NCBI RefSeq assembly: GCF_036250065.1
Contig: NZ_CP109199.1
Span: forward strand, 4,154,001-4,218,000
Reading direction: 5' to 3'
DNA: 64,000 bases
Source: Micromonospora sp. NBC_01699
Lineage (GTDB): Bacteria; Actinomycetota; Actinomycetes; Mycobacteriales; Micromonosporaceae
The position numbers were made by a program, and so were the translations under genes. Within the stretch, counting starts at the first letter, position 1, and each line of letters opens with the position of its first letter. Below, piece after piece: positions 1 through 7,913 of the stretch. A model generated the notes under the pieces. It searched no databases. It was not told the DNA's origin and worked only from the letters and a program-made list of their open reading frames with translations.

Positions 1-659
1 GACACGGCCAGCAGGTAGACCAGCGGCCAGGCGGTCCAGACCTGCACGATCACCAGGGCCCAGAAGCTGCGCGGACCGTTGAGCCAGAGTCCGGGCGCGA
101 AGCCGAGCTGCCCGAGGACGGCGTTGGCCACCCCGTCGGGTTGCAGGATGATCCGCCACACCGTGCCGACCACGAACGCCGGCAGCACGTACGGGATCAG
201 GAAGATCGACCGGACCAGCGCCCGGCCCCGGAACCGGTCGTGCGTGGCGAGCGCGGCGGCGACCCCCAGCGGCAGGGTCAGCAGCGTGGCGAGCAGCGCG
301 TAGCCGAGACTGACGCCGATGGCGTGCGGCAGGTGGGAGGCGCGTACCGCCTCGACGTAGTTGTCGAGCGCGACGAACGGCGCCCCCACCCACTGCCGGA
401 TCGAGTACTGGTCGAGGTCGAGCAGGGAGATGTAGCCGGCGGTGAGCAACGGGACGACGATCACCACGAGGGTGAGCAGCCCGCCGGGAACCAGCATCCA
501 CAGCGGACGGTGGCGTTGCCGCGTACGCCGGGGTCGGGCCGACTCGCGGTGGACCGGCGCGGCCGTCGGGGCCGGTCCACCCACGGGCGTCGGCGGCTCC
601 GTCCGGCGCGGGCCGACGGTGGTCACCGGGCCGTCCTCGGTCAGCGGTGCCGGCGTCAC
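1..659 (-). CDS. Sugar ABC transporter permease, MalF/UgpA type (partial, runs off left edge)
   Basis: Reading leftward from a GTG at 659, the frame stays open to the window edge, giving about 219 residues. The first 50 or so are proline- and arginine-rich and cytoplasmic. A first membrane span follows (LWMLVPGGLLTLVVIVVPLL), then an extracytoplasmic stretch (ISLLDLDQYSIRQWVGAPFV), then further spans including IFLIPYVLPAFVVGTVWRII, which is typical of MalF-like sugar permeases. The conserved EAA loop would lie beyond the edge. The GTG overlaps the TGA of the upstream binding-protein gene (GTGA), so the two are translationally coupled. It should form the membrane channel of a carbohydrate importer with the lipoprotein encoded just before it. 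The cognate second permease, if present, lies outside the window. Confidence 0.85.
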   Translation of the reverse strand, partial: MTPAPLTEDGPVTTVGPRRTEPPTPVGGPAPTAAPVHRESARPRRTRQRHRPLWMLVPGGLLTLVVIVVPLLTAGYISLLDLDQYSIRQWVGAPFVALDNYVEAVRASHLPHAIGVSLGYALLATLLTLPLGVAAALATHDRFRGRALVRSIFLIPYVLPAFVVGTVWRIILQPDGVANAVLGQLGFAPGLWLNGPRSFWALVIVQVWTAWPLVYLLAV

Positions 660-1984
660 TTTGCCTTGTCCAGCGCGGCCTGCCCGGACTTCTGCGCCTC
701 GGCGAGCAGGGACCGCAGTTTCGCCTCGTCGATCCGGCCGGCGGACAGCGTGGGGATCGACTGGACCACCACGTTGACCAGGGCGAGCTGGATCTGGCTC
801 CAGGCGCCGCTGAACGGGGTGCCGACCGCTTTCGAGGACGACTCGACCAGCGCGGTGAGCGTCGGGTCGCCACTGAGCGCGCCGGCGGCCTCGGTGTTCG
901 TCGGCAACTCACCGAACGTCTTGTAGTAGGTGCCCTGCATCTCCGGGTCGGTCAGCAGCTTGATCAGCTTGAACGCGTTGTCCCTGTTCCTGCTGTACTT
1001 CGCCACCACCAGGTTGTCGCCGGAGAGGATGCTGGCGGCCGGGCGGCCCTGGGCGGGCAGGGCGGTCGCGCCGGGCGGCGTGGTGGGCATGATCGCGTAC
1101 GCGTACTTGCCGGCGACGGCCGAGGCATCCAGGGTCACCTTCGAGGTGCCCGACACCATCGGCAGGAATGCCGCCTTACCGGCCGCGAACGCGGCGATGG
1201 CCTGCGCGTTCTTCCAGCCCACCGAGGCCGGGTCGACCACCCTGTCGGTCGCCAACCAGCCGAGATAGCTGCGGTACGCGGCCAGCGTCGTCGGGTCGTC
1301 CAGCCGCAGCGTACCGCCGGTGACCAGGGGGTTTCCCGCCTGCACGTCCATCGCCCAGATGAACTTCCACGGGTCGAACGAGTCGGCGTAGGCGACCGCG
1401 AGACCGTACCGGCCGCCGGTGGTGAGCCGCTTGGCCTGCTCGCGCAGCCCGTCCCAGCTGTCGGCGGGCTTGTCGATGCCGGCCGCCGCCAGCAGCTCCT
1501 TGTTGTACGCCATCACAAACGGCCGGCTGGCGAACGGTACGCCGACCTCCCGGCCCTGCTCCGGCCCGGAGATGCCGAGCGTGGCGGGAAGGAACTTGTC
1601 CCGCCCACCGACCTTCGCCCAGTCGTCGGCGGTGAGTTCGACGAAGGCGCCGGTGGCGTACGCGGTCGGGGTGAAGGTGGTGCCGAGGGAGTAGATGTCC
1701 GGTCCCTGGCCGGAGAGCACCGAGGTCTGGATCTTCGTCAGCTCGTCGTTCGGGGAGGCGAACGTCTCGAACCGTACGGTCACCCCGGTGTCGGCGGCGA
1801 ACTTCGCGGAGACGTCGGAGAACCACTTCCGCTGCTGCTCGGGATAGATCGAGTTGGCCTGCACCAGCACGTCCAGGGTGGACCCGGCACCATCGGAGGC
1901 GCCGTCGTCGGCACCGCAGGCGGTCAGGCCCAGCCCGACCACGATCAGACCGGTCAGCCCGGCCAGGGTTCGTCGCGCTTTCAT
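656..1984 (-). CDS. Extracellular sugar-binding lipoprotein of an ABC importer
   Basis: A 442-residue family 1 solute-binding protein. The N-terminus has a lipoprotein signal with lipobox LTAC (Cys near residue 23), so it should be anchored outside the cytoplasmic membrane. The pattern of binding-protein elements (TKIQTSVLSGQGPDIYSLGT, then RPFVMAYNKELLAAAGIDKP, then SGDNLVVAKYSRNRDNAFKL) is typical of carbohydrate-binding proteins feeding MalF/MalG-type permeases. The exact sugar cannot be read from sequence. It is the first gene of the leftward importer operon, divergent from a LacI-type regulator, with a LacI-like operator just upstream of its start, so it is probably induced when a sugar releases that repressor. 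Confidence 0.9.
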   Translation of the reverse strand: MKARRTLAGLTGLIVVGLGLTACGADDGASDGAGSTLDVLVQANSIYPEQQRKWFSDVSAKFAADTGVTVRFETFASPNDELTKIQTSVLSGQGPDIYSLGTTFTPTAYATGAFVELTADDWAKVGGRDKFLPATLGISGPEQGREVGVPFASRPFVMAYNKELLAAAGIDKPADSWDGLREQAKRLTTGGRYGLAVAYADSFDPWKFIWAMDVQAGNPLVTGGTLRLDDPTTLAAYRSYLGWLATDRVVDPASVGWKNAQAIAAFAAGKAAFLPMVSGTSKVTLDASAVAGKYAYAIMPTTPPGATALPAQGRPAASILSGDNLVVAKYSRNRDNAFKLIKLLTDPEMQGTYYKTFGELPTNTEAAGALSGDPTLTALVESSSKAVGTPFSGAWSQIQLALVNVVVQSIPTLSAGRIDEAKLRSLLAEAQKSGQAALDKAK

Positions 1985-2069
1985 CTACCTCAGCTCCTCG
2001 GCGGGAGGCAGCGCACCGGCGCACCTCAGTGGCGGAATTCACGGGACCGTAACAATGGGCCGCGATCGA

Positions 2070-2096
2070 TGGCAATCGTTTGCCACCCGTTTGCCA
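2070..2096. promoter_or_regulatory. LacI-family operator and repeated half-site
   Basis: TGGCAATCGTTTGCCA at 2070-2085 is a 14-of-16 palindrome with a central CG, the classic layout of LacI/GalR-family operators. The half-site CGTTTGCCA (2077-2085) is repeated exactly at 2088-2096, 11 bp (about one helical turn) further on. The site lies in the 130-bp gap between the divergent importer operon (start 1984) and the LacI-type regulator (start 2115), so control of both is the natural reading. Confidence 0.7.
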
Positions 2097-2114
2097 ACGT
2101 GGTTGCCTGACGGC

Positions 2115-3197
2115 ATGGGAAGCGGGCCGCCGGGCGAGACGGGGAGCGGGTCGCCCGGTGACGGGGGAGGCACCGAGGGCGTCCGCCGGGCCCGGCCGGT
2201 CACCATCACCGACATCGCCCGGGTGACCGGCGTCGTACCGTCGACCGTGTCCCGGGCACTGAACAAACCGGGCCGGGTCAACCCGGCCACCCGGGACCGG
2301 ATCCAGGCCGCCGCCCGCGAGCTGAACTACGTACCCAATTCGCAGGCGCGGGCCCTGATCTCCGGACGGACCGGGACCATCGCGGTCCTGGTCTCCGACG
2401 TGACGAACCCGTTCTACTTCGGCCTGATCCGGGGCGCACAGCAACGGTTGAAGGCCACCGGCTACGCCCAACTGCTGATCGACACCGAGGATTCCGGCGA
2501 GCACGAGGCGGAGATGCTGCACAAGATGCGCCGGTCGCTCGACGGCGCCATCCTCGCCGCCTCCCGGCTACCCGAGGGGGCCCTGACCACGCTGGCCGGG
2601 GAGATCCCGCTGGTCACCGTCAACCGCAACGTCCGGGGCGTGCAGAGCGTGGTGATCGACACCCCGACCGGCATCGGCCTGGCGGTCGAACACCTGGTCA
2701 ACCTCGGCCACCGCGACATCGTCTACGTCGCCGGCCCGGACACCGCCTGGTCGAACCGGGCCCGGTGGCGGTCCATGTGCGCGGCCGGCGAACGGTACGG
2801 GCATCGGTTCCGCCAGGTCGGGCCGTTCCCGCGCGGGCGCCGATCGGGTACGGCCGCCGCCGACGCGGTGCTGGCCGCCGGGGCGACCGCCTGCATCTGC
2901 TTCAACGACCTGTTCGCCATCGGCATGCTGCCCCGGCTGCGCGAACGCGGCGTCGACGTGCCCGGCGACCTCAGCGTGATCGGCTGCGACGACATCTTCG
3001 GCGCCGACTTCTGCCACCCGCCACTGACCACCCTGACCGGACCGATCGAACAGGCCGGTGAGGTGGCGGTCGCCATGCTGCTCGCCCGACTGGACGAACC
3101 CACCACCGAACCGGTCCGGCGTACGGTCATCCTGCCCGCGACACTGACCATTCGCGAGTCGACCGGCCCGGCACCGGACCGTCCGGCAGCCCGCTGA
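2115..3197 (+). CDS. LacI-family transcriptional regulator
   Basis: About 360 residues from the ATG at 2115. The frame is open further upstream, but that part overlaps the operator region and lacks family character. The DNA-binding helix-turn-helix is near residues 29-75 (ITDIARVTGVVPSTVSRALN, with the hinge sequence following). The rest is a periplasmic-binding-protein-like sensor domain (TGTIAVLVSDVTNPFYFGLI; later ACICFNDLFAIGMLPRLRER and DLSVIGCDDIFGADFCHPPL). It presumably represses the divergent sugar importer through the operator at 2070-2085 and itself responds to the transported sugar. The 25 or so residues before the HTH are glycine- and proline-rich, so a slightly later start is possible. 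Confidence 0.9.
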   Translation: MGSGPPGETGSGSPGDGGGTEGVRRARPVTITDIARVTGVVPSTVSRALNKPGRVNPATRDRIQAAARELNYVPNSQARALISGRTGTIAVLVSDVTNPFYFGLIRGAQQRLKATGYAQLLIDTEDSGEHEAEMLHKMRRSLDGAILAASRLPEGALTTLAGEIPLVTVNRNVRGVQSVVIDTPTGIGLAVEHLVNLGHRDIVYVAGPDTAWSNRARWRSMCAAGERYGHRFRQVGPFPRGRRSGTAAADAVLAAGATACICFNDLFAIGMLPRLRERGVDVPGDLSVIGCDDIFGADFCHPPLTTLTGPIEQAGEVAVAMLLARLDEPTTEPVRRTVILPATLTIRESTGPAPDRPAAR

Positions 3198-3213
3198 TCC
3201 GCTGATCCGGCAG

Positions 3214-3270
3214 CTCGCTGGCCCGTGGGGCTCGCTGGCCCGTGGGGCTCGCTGACCCGTGGGGCTCGCT
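3214..3270. repeat. Tandem 17-bp repeat, about 3.3 copies
   Basis: The unit CTCGCTGGCCCGTGGGG occurs at 3214, 3231 and (one base changed) 3248, with a partial fourth copy ending at 3270. It lies just after the LacI-type gene and abuts the end of a small leftward gene. No function is evident; slippage-prone spacer DNA is the simplest reading. Confidence 0.85.
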
Positions 3271-3434
3271 CAGCCGTGCCAGGCGAGGAACACCTGACCG
3301 CTCAGCGCGCCGAGGGCGAGCAGCAACGCGACGATCGACACCTGAAGGAACCGGTGCTTGCGCCAGTTCAGCCGGCTCATCACCACCAACTGCCGGGAGA
3401 GCATCTGGTTGTGGTACGCCGGTGACGCCGTCAT
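3270..3434 (-). CDS. Small single-span membrane protein, unknown function
   Basis: A 54-residue frame from the ATG at 3434 with a basic N-terminal half (RLNWRKHRFLQ) followed by a clear hydrophobic helix (VSIVALLLALGALSGQVFLA). A longer frame starting at 3524 is possible but adds a stretch with little protein character. No good ribosome-binding site is seen. The tandem 17-bp repeat runs into its stop codon. The shape suggests a tail-anchored small membrane protein. The family is not recognised. Confidence 0.4.
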   Translation of the reverse strand: MTASPAYHNQMLSRQLVVMSRLNWRKHRFLQVSIVALLLALGALSGQVFLAWHG

Positions 3435-3657
3435 CCACGTCAGCCGGTTGCGTGACAGCGCGGAACTCCGTACGGCGTTGCGCGAGGCGACCGGGGCGGA
3501 CCTGGCGGTTGCCGTGTCCGCCACCGTCTACGACGAGATAGTCCGGCACGAGCCGCGTGACCTGCGCGCCAACCGGTTCCGTCGGGTCACCGTGGACATC
3601 CGGGGCAAGAACTTCCGGGCCGACGCCTGGATAGCGGTGACCGACGAGTACGCCTGA
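3358..3657 (+). pseudogene. Probable gene remnant, C-terminal part only
   Basis: The last 70 or so residues (about 3436-3657) read like a genuine protein with strong third-position GC: LREATGADLAVAVSATVYDE and then VTVDIRGKNFRADAWIAVTD, ending at a TGA. The part upstream of about 3436 has no credible start (only a TTG at 3358) and overlaps the leftward small membrane gene. I read it as the 3' end of an eroded gene. The family is not recognised. It could alternatively be a short intact gene with an unusual start. Confidence 0.35.
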
Positions 3658-3670
3658 CGCCGACCTCCGG

Positions 3671-3733
3671 TGATCATCGGTTGCTCAGGCACACTCCCCC
3701 CGGTGTGTCACGTGCCTGAGCAACCGATGATCA
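3671..3733. repeat. Perfect 22-bp inverted repeat (hairpin element, copy A)
   Basis: The left arm TGATCATCGGTTGCTCAGGCAC at 3671-3692 (quoted here only as its ends TGATCATC and CAGGCAC) pairs perfectly with the right arm at 3712-3733, around a 19-nt C-rich loop. The right arm recurs with 20 of 22 bases identical at 51757-51778, so this belongs to a dispersed repeat family. It lies 20 bp before the NACHT gene and could act as a terminator for upstream transcription or as a structural element in that gene's leader. Confidence 0.85.
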
Positions 3734-3752
3734 GTGCCGAACCCGGGGCGAG

Positions 3753-6176
3753 ATGGTGGCTGGTGGGGGTCGGCTGTGGACTGGCACACTTCGGGGTGTG
3801 CGGCCGGCTGAGCGCCTACGACCGTGGCCAGTGGTCGGTCTGGCCATCCTTGGGCTGCTGCTGAGCGGCGGGGCGGTGGTCGCCTTCACCCTCGCCGCCG
3901 GCAACAGGGAGGCGACCGGAATCGTCATCTCGGTCGTGACGGCGATCGTCACCCCCCTGCTGAGCGGGCTGGTGGCGGTGCTCTGGCGGCACCGGCGGTT
4001 GCAGGGGCAGGACGGCGCCGAGTCGCTCACGCTGGCCGCCGACGCCCTCGCGAAGGCGATGCAGGAGCAGTGGGAAAGGGCGGCCGCAGACCGGCGGCTG
4101 CACCAGCCCACGCCGATCCCGGTCCGCTGGACGTGGTCACCCCGGCCGGTGACCGGTCGGGTCGAGGACGCGATCGGCGACCCCGACGGCCCGACCCTGG
4201 GTAGGTTCGAACCGTTGCCGGGCACCGAGGCCGTGACCGCCGACATGGTCGAGGCGGGCGGGGTGGCGCAACTCTTCCGGGTGTACGCCGGGCTGGGTTC
4301 CGGCCGGCTGGTGATCCTCGGTGACCCCGGTGCCGGCAAGACCGCCGCGGCGATCCTGACCCTGGTCGAGGCACTGCGCCACCGCCGCCGGCTCGACCCC
4401 GACGTACGGCGGCGGGTGCCGGTGCCGGTGCTGCTCACCCCGCAGAGCTGGGAGCCGGGGCGACAGTCGCTGCGTACCTGGCTGGTGGGCCGGCTCGCCA
4501 GCGAGTTCGCCTTCCTGAACGCGCCGCAGTACGGGCCCGACGCCGCCGGCCGGCTGGTCGACGAGGGCCTCGTCGCACTCTTCCTCGACGGCTTCGACGA
4601 GATGGCGGCCGAGTCGCGGCCGAACGCGCTGGAGGCGATCGACGAACAGGCGGACTTCCGGCTGGTGCTGCTCACCCGCGGCGAGGAGTTCACCGACGCC
4701 GTACGCGGCGGGCACCTGCACGGCGCCGCCGCGCTCGAACTGCGGCCGCTGCCGGCAGGCGTCGCCGCCGACTACCTCGCCCGGTGGCGGGTGACGGCCC
4801 CGCCCCCGGCCTGGCAACGCCTGGTGGAACGGCTCCGCGAACAGCCGGACAGCTCGCTCGCCCGGGCCCTGTCCTCGCCGCTGACCGTGACCCTGCTCCG
4901 GGACACCTTCGTCGACCCCGCCGACGTCGACGAGCTGCTGGAACCGGGCCGCTTCCACGATTCGACCGAGATCGAGGACTTCCTGTTCGACCGGGTCCTG
5001 CCGGCCGCCTACCGGCTCCGCCCCGGTCAGGAGGCCGGGCCGTACGACCTGGTCCGGGCCCGGCGCTGGCTCGGCCACACCGCCACCCGGATGAAGACCC
5101 GTGACCTCGCCTGGTGGCAGATGCACGAGTGGGCGTCGGCCCCGATACGGATCGTCGCCACGGTGCTGTTCGTCGGCGTCGCCGCCGGGGCGACCGCCGC
5201 GGTCGTCGCCCGGTTCACCGAGGAGTTCGGCGAGCGCACCACCATGGACCCGCTGCCGGCGACGGTGATCGGACTGCTGCTGGGGCTGGCGATCGGGTTG
5301 GCCGTCGAGCGGCGGGAGTCGCCGGTCGGCGGGTTCTCCGGATCGGCCGGCTCCCGGTTCAGCCTCGGCATGGGGCTGGTTTCCGGGCTCGCGGTCGGCA
5401 TCGCCACCGTCCTGACCGTCGGTCCGGCGTACGGGGCCGCCACCGCCGTCCCGGTCGCGCTCGGCGCCGCCCTCGCCGCCGGGATCGCGACCGGGGTCGC
5501 CTCCGGCGTGGGGCTGCGACCGACCGGCTCCGCCCTCGCCCCGCAGTCCGGGCTCGGGCGCACCATCCGGGCCGGGCTCACCCACGGGCTGCCGGCCGGC
5601 ATCGCGACCGGGGTGCCGATCGGGCTGGCGACCGGCGTACCGGTCGGTCTCGCGTACGGGCTGCCGACCGGACTCGGCACCGGGCTGGTCACCGGGCTGG
5701 CGTTCGTTCTCGCGTTCGGCCTCATCGACGGCTTCTCGGCAGCGTCCTTCGACGTCGCCGCCCCGATCGACCCGATCACGGCGTGGCGGCAGGATCGACG
5801 GCGGGGCCTGTCCGTCGGCGGCATCTTCGGCCTGGTGGTCGGCTTCGCCGCCGGGTTCACCGACGCGATGGCGAGCATTCGGCACGATTCGCTGCCGGTC
5901 GCCGCCGTCGTCGGGATCGTCACCGGGCTGACGCTCGGCCTGGCGACCGCGGTCGCCGCCACGATCACGGTGTCCAGCACCTGGCGGACCGGTCTGCTGT
6001 TCCTACAGCTGTGGGCCCGGGGAGACGGTCCCGTGCGCGGGATGCGGTTCCTGGAGGACGCCCACCGGCGGGAGATCCTCCGCGTGGTGGGTTCGGTCTA
6101 CCAGTTCCGGCACGCCCGCCTCCAGGACCGGCTCACCCGGACCCACGACGCCGGCGGTACGACTCAGGTGCCGTAG
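3753..6176 (+). CDS. NACHT-domain NTPase with N-terminal and C-terminal membrane regions
   Basis: An 807-residue STAND-type NTPase. Two hydrophobic spans lie near residues 26-75 (VVGLAILGLLLSGGAVVAFT and the following span). The Walker A GDPGAGKTA is at about 190-198, with the Walker B/NACHT motif LFLDGFDE at about 276-283 and a sensor-like LVLLTRGEEF near 305-312. After the helical NACHT tail, from about residue 460 to the end, comes a long membrane-embedded section with repeated Gly-rich spans (for example GLATGVPVGLAYGLPTGLGT). There are no LRR, WD or TPR repeats, so the membrane section occupies the usual sensor position. Bacterial NACHT proteins are known in antiphage defence, but this membrane type is common in actinobacteria and its role is not established. 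A GTG at 3798 is an alternative start. The 3' end overlaps the convergent next gene by 13 bp. Confidence 0.85.
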   Translation: MVAGGGRLWTGTLRGVRPAERLRPWPVVGLAILGLLLSGGAVVAFTLAAGNREATGIVISVVTAIVTPLLSGLVAVLWRHRRLQGQDGAESLTLAADALAKAMQEQWERAAADRRLHQPTPIPVRWTWSPRPVTGRVEDAIGDPDGPTLGRFEPLPGTEAVTADMVEAGGVAQLFRVYAGLGSGRLVILGDPGAGKTAAAILTLVEALRHRRRLDPDVRRRVPVPVLLTPQSWEPGRQSLRTWLVGRLASEFAFLNAPQYGPDAAGRLVDEGLVALFLDGFDEMAAESRPNALEAIDEQADFRLVLLTRGEEFTDAVRGGHLHGAAALELRPLPAGVAADYLARWRVTAPPPAWQRLVERLREQPDSSLARALSSPLTVTLLRDTFVDPADVDELLEPGRFHDSTEIEDFLFDRVLPAAYRLRPGQEAGPYDLVRARRWLGHTATRMKTRDLAWWQMHEWASAPIRIVATVLFVGVAAGATAAVVARFTEEFGERTTMDPLPATVIGLLLGLAIGLAVERRESPVGGFSGSAGSRFSLGMGLVSGLAVGIATVLTVGPAYGAATAVPVALGAALAAGIATGVASGVGLRPTGSALAPQSGLGRTIRAGLTHGLPAGIATGVPIGLATGVPVGLAYGLPTGLGTGLVTGLAFVLAFGLIDGFSAASFDVAAPIDPITAWRQDRRRGLSVGGIFGLVVGFAAGFTDAMASIRHDSLPVAAVVGIVTGLTLGLATAVAATITVSSTWRTGLLFLQLWARGDGPVRGMRFLEDAHRREILRVVGSVYQFRHARLQDRLTRTHDAGGTTQVP

Positions 6177-6709
6177 CCGACCGTGACGACCCGTTCCGCC
6201 GAGGCCGGGTAGTAGGCCGAGTCGGCCGGTACCAGGGTGCCGAGGCCGTCGACGTACCGGTTGAACATGCAGAACGCCGCCGCGATCAGCACCGTGTCGT
6301 GAATCTCCAGGTCGGTGGCGCCCTCGGTACGGGCGGCCTCGACCAGGTCGGGAGTGACCTTGCGGCCGCTGTTCTGGACCGCTCCCGCGATCCGCAGCAA
6401 CGCGCGCAGCTTCGCCGACACCGGCGCGTTGTCGAGGTCGGCCCGCACCTGGTCGACCAGGGTCATGCCCTCGTCCAGTTGCCGGGCGGCGAACGCCGAG
6501 TGCGAGCTACAGCAGAACTCGCAGTCGTTGAGCCCGGAGACGTACGCCGCGATCAGTTCACGCTCGCCCGGGGTCAGCGGGTGCGGGCCCTGCCGCAGCA
6601 GTACCTCGGCCAGTTCGTTGAGCGGCTTGGCCGTCTCCGGACGGAACCGCAGCGGGCCCCGGATGCCCGGGAACTCGGCCTCGTCGACGCCCAGATCGAT
6701 GTGTGCCAC
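6164..6709 (-). CDS. AhpD-like peroxidase-related (carboxymuconolactone decarboxylase family) protein
   Basis: 181 residues with the AhpD redox motif CxxCxxxH as CEFCCSSH (Cys63, Cys66, His70) inside the typical helix YVSGLNDCEFCCSSHSAFAA. The family reduces peroxides using an external thiol partner. It matches the 'peroxidase-related enzyme' branch rather than true AhpD by length and by the start ...DEAEFPGIRGPL. The start is 4 bp after the stop of the MetE-like gene, so the two form an operon. A shared role in thiol or sulphur metabolism is an inference. The 3' end overlaps the convergent NACHT gene. Confidence 0.85.
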   Translation of the reverse strand: MAHIDLGVDEAEFPGIRGPLRFRPETAKPLNELAEVLLRQGPHPLTPGERELIAAYVSGLNDCEFCCSSHSAFAARQLDEGMTLVDQVRADLDNAPVSAKLRALLRIAGAVQNSGRKVTPDLVEAARTEGATDLEIHDTVLIAAAFCMFNRYVDGLGTLVPADSAYYPASAERVVTVGYGT

Positions 6710-6713
6710 GTTT

Positions 6714-7778
6714 TCACACTCCCAGTTCTCGTGCTGCCAGTGCGGTGCCTTCCACCCGGGCGCGTACCTTCGCCCAGGCCGTCTCTCGTGAGGTCGACCG
6801 GTCGTCGCCGAACGGCGCGAACCCGCAGTCGTCGCAGGTGCCGAGCCGCTCCGGCGCGATGTACTCGGCGGCCCGCAGCACCCGGTCGCGGACCTGCTGC
6901 GGCGTTTCGACCACCGGGTCGATGGGGTCGGTCACCCCGATGAAGACCCGCTGGTCCGGGCGGGCGTGGGCGGCGATCGCCGCCAGCACCCGGTCCGGCT
7001 CGGGCTCGCTGGCCAGTTGTACGTAGAAGATGCCGGCGTGCAGTGCGAACAGGCTCGGCAGCAGTTCGGCGTAGTCGACGTCGGCGCTGTGGGTCGAGTC
7101 CTGGTCGCCGCCGGGGCAGGTGTGCACGCCGATCTTGGCCCGCTGCTCGGGGGTGAACCGGTCCAGCACCCGGTTGTTGAGCGCCACGAACGAGTCGAGG
7201 ATGCCCTTGGACGGATCGAGCTTGACCGACAGCCGGCCCTCGGTGAAGTCGAGCTGGACCGCGTGGGCGCCGGCGTCGAGGGCGCCCCGGATGTCGGCCT
7301 CCGCCTCGTCCACCAGGTCGTCGAGGAAGGCTTCCCGGTCGTAGCCGGGGATGCCGCCGGCCGGGTAGAGCAGGCTCAGCGCGGACGGCGCGATCACGGC
7401 CTGCTTGACCGGTACGGAGGTGTGCCGCTGGGCGGCCCGCAGGTAACCCTCGGCGCGGGTGGCGTACCGGAACGGGCCGGCGGTGAGACTGGGCAGCGTA
7501 CGGGTGTGCCCGTCGGCGAACGGGATCACCACCCCGTCCGGGGACAGGGCCGGCGAGCCGTGTACGGGATAAGTGGCGAAGCTCGGTTTGCTCTGCTCGC
7601 CGTCGGTGACGACCGGCGAGCCGAGCGCCTCGAATCGGGCGATGGTGTCGCGTACCGCGTCGTCGTAGAGGGCGTCGAGCGCGTCGCGTCCGATCCGTCC
7701 GGCCTCGAAGTCGGCGATGCCGGCGAGCAGTTCGGGTGGTCGGGGAACGCTTCCGATCGGTTCGGTCGGGAGATTCAT
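6714..7778 (-). CDS. Cobalamin-independent methionine synthase-like methyltransferase (MetE C-terminal domain only)
   Basis: 354 residues corresponding to the catalytic C-terminal barrel of MetE. It starts with the typical PTEPIGSVPRP. The zinc ligands are visible as HTCPGGD (His-x-Cys near residue 218) and CDDCGF near the C-terminus. The family moves a methyl group from a folate or other donor to a thiol such as homocysteine. Stand-alone forms of this length lack the N-terminal folate-binding half of full MetE (about 750 residues), so the methyl donor and acceptor are uncertain. It is the first gene of a two-gene operon with the AhpD-like protein. A 12-bp direct repeat lies 45-75 bp upstream of its start. 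Confidence 0.85.
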   Translation of the reverse strand: MNLPTEPIGSVPRPPELLAGIADFEAGRIGRDALDALYDDAVRDTIARFEALGSPVVTDGEQSKPSFATYPVHGSPALSPDGVVIPFADGHTRTLPSLTAGPFRYATRAEGYLRAAQRHTSVPVKQAVIAPSALSLLYPAGGIPGYDREAFLDDLVDEAEADIRGALDAGAHAVQLDFTEGRLSVKLDPSKGILDSFVALNNRVLDRFTPEQRAKIGVHTCPGGDQDSTHSADVDYAELLPSLFALHAGIFYVQLASEPEPDRVLAAIAAHARPDQRVFIGVTDPIDPVVETPQQVRDRVLRAAEYIAPERLGTCDDCGFAPFGDDRSTSRETAWAKVRARVEGTALAARELGV

Positions 7779-7821
7779 GCACCCGAACCTAGAGAGGCGC
7801 CTTCAGCTTCCACAATAGACT

Positions 7822-7851
7822 TCTTGCTGTCTTCCGATATCTTGCGGTCTT
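7822..7851. promoter_or_regulatory. Direct repeat upstream of the MetE-like operon
   Basis: TCTTGCTGTCTT at 7822-7833 recurs with one change at 7840-7851 (18-bp period) in an AT-rich patch 44-73 bp before the MetE-like start. The position fits a promoter/activator or repressor site read leftward. No cobalamin riboswitch fold was recognised. The regulator is unknown. Confidence 0.35.
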
Positions 7852-7913
7852 TCGCCGAATCGGCAAAGACGTGCGTGTCCGTGAGCCGCTCCAACGTGAC
7901 CTACCGGCCGGAC

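Noticed and set aside
137-2110. Rightward frames across the sugar-transporter genes
   Set aside because: They are antisense to clearly recognised permease and binding-protein genes and lack domain features.
7778-7913. Cobalamin riboswitch before the MetE-like gene
   Set aside because: The gap between the MetE-like start and the upstream gene is only 135 bp, and no B12-box-like sequence could be seen. Only a short direct repeat was found.
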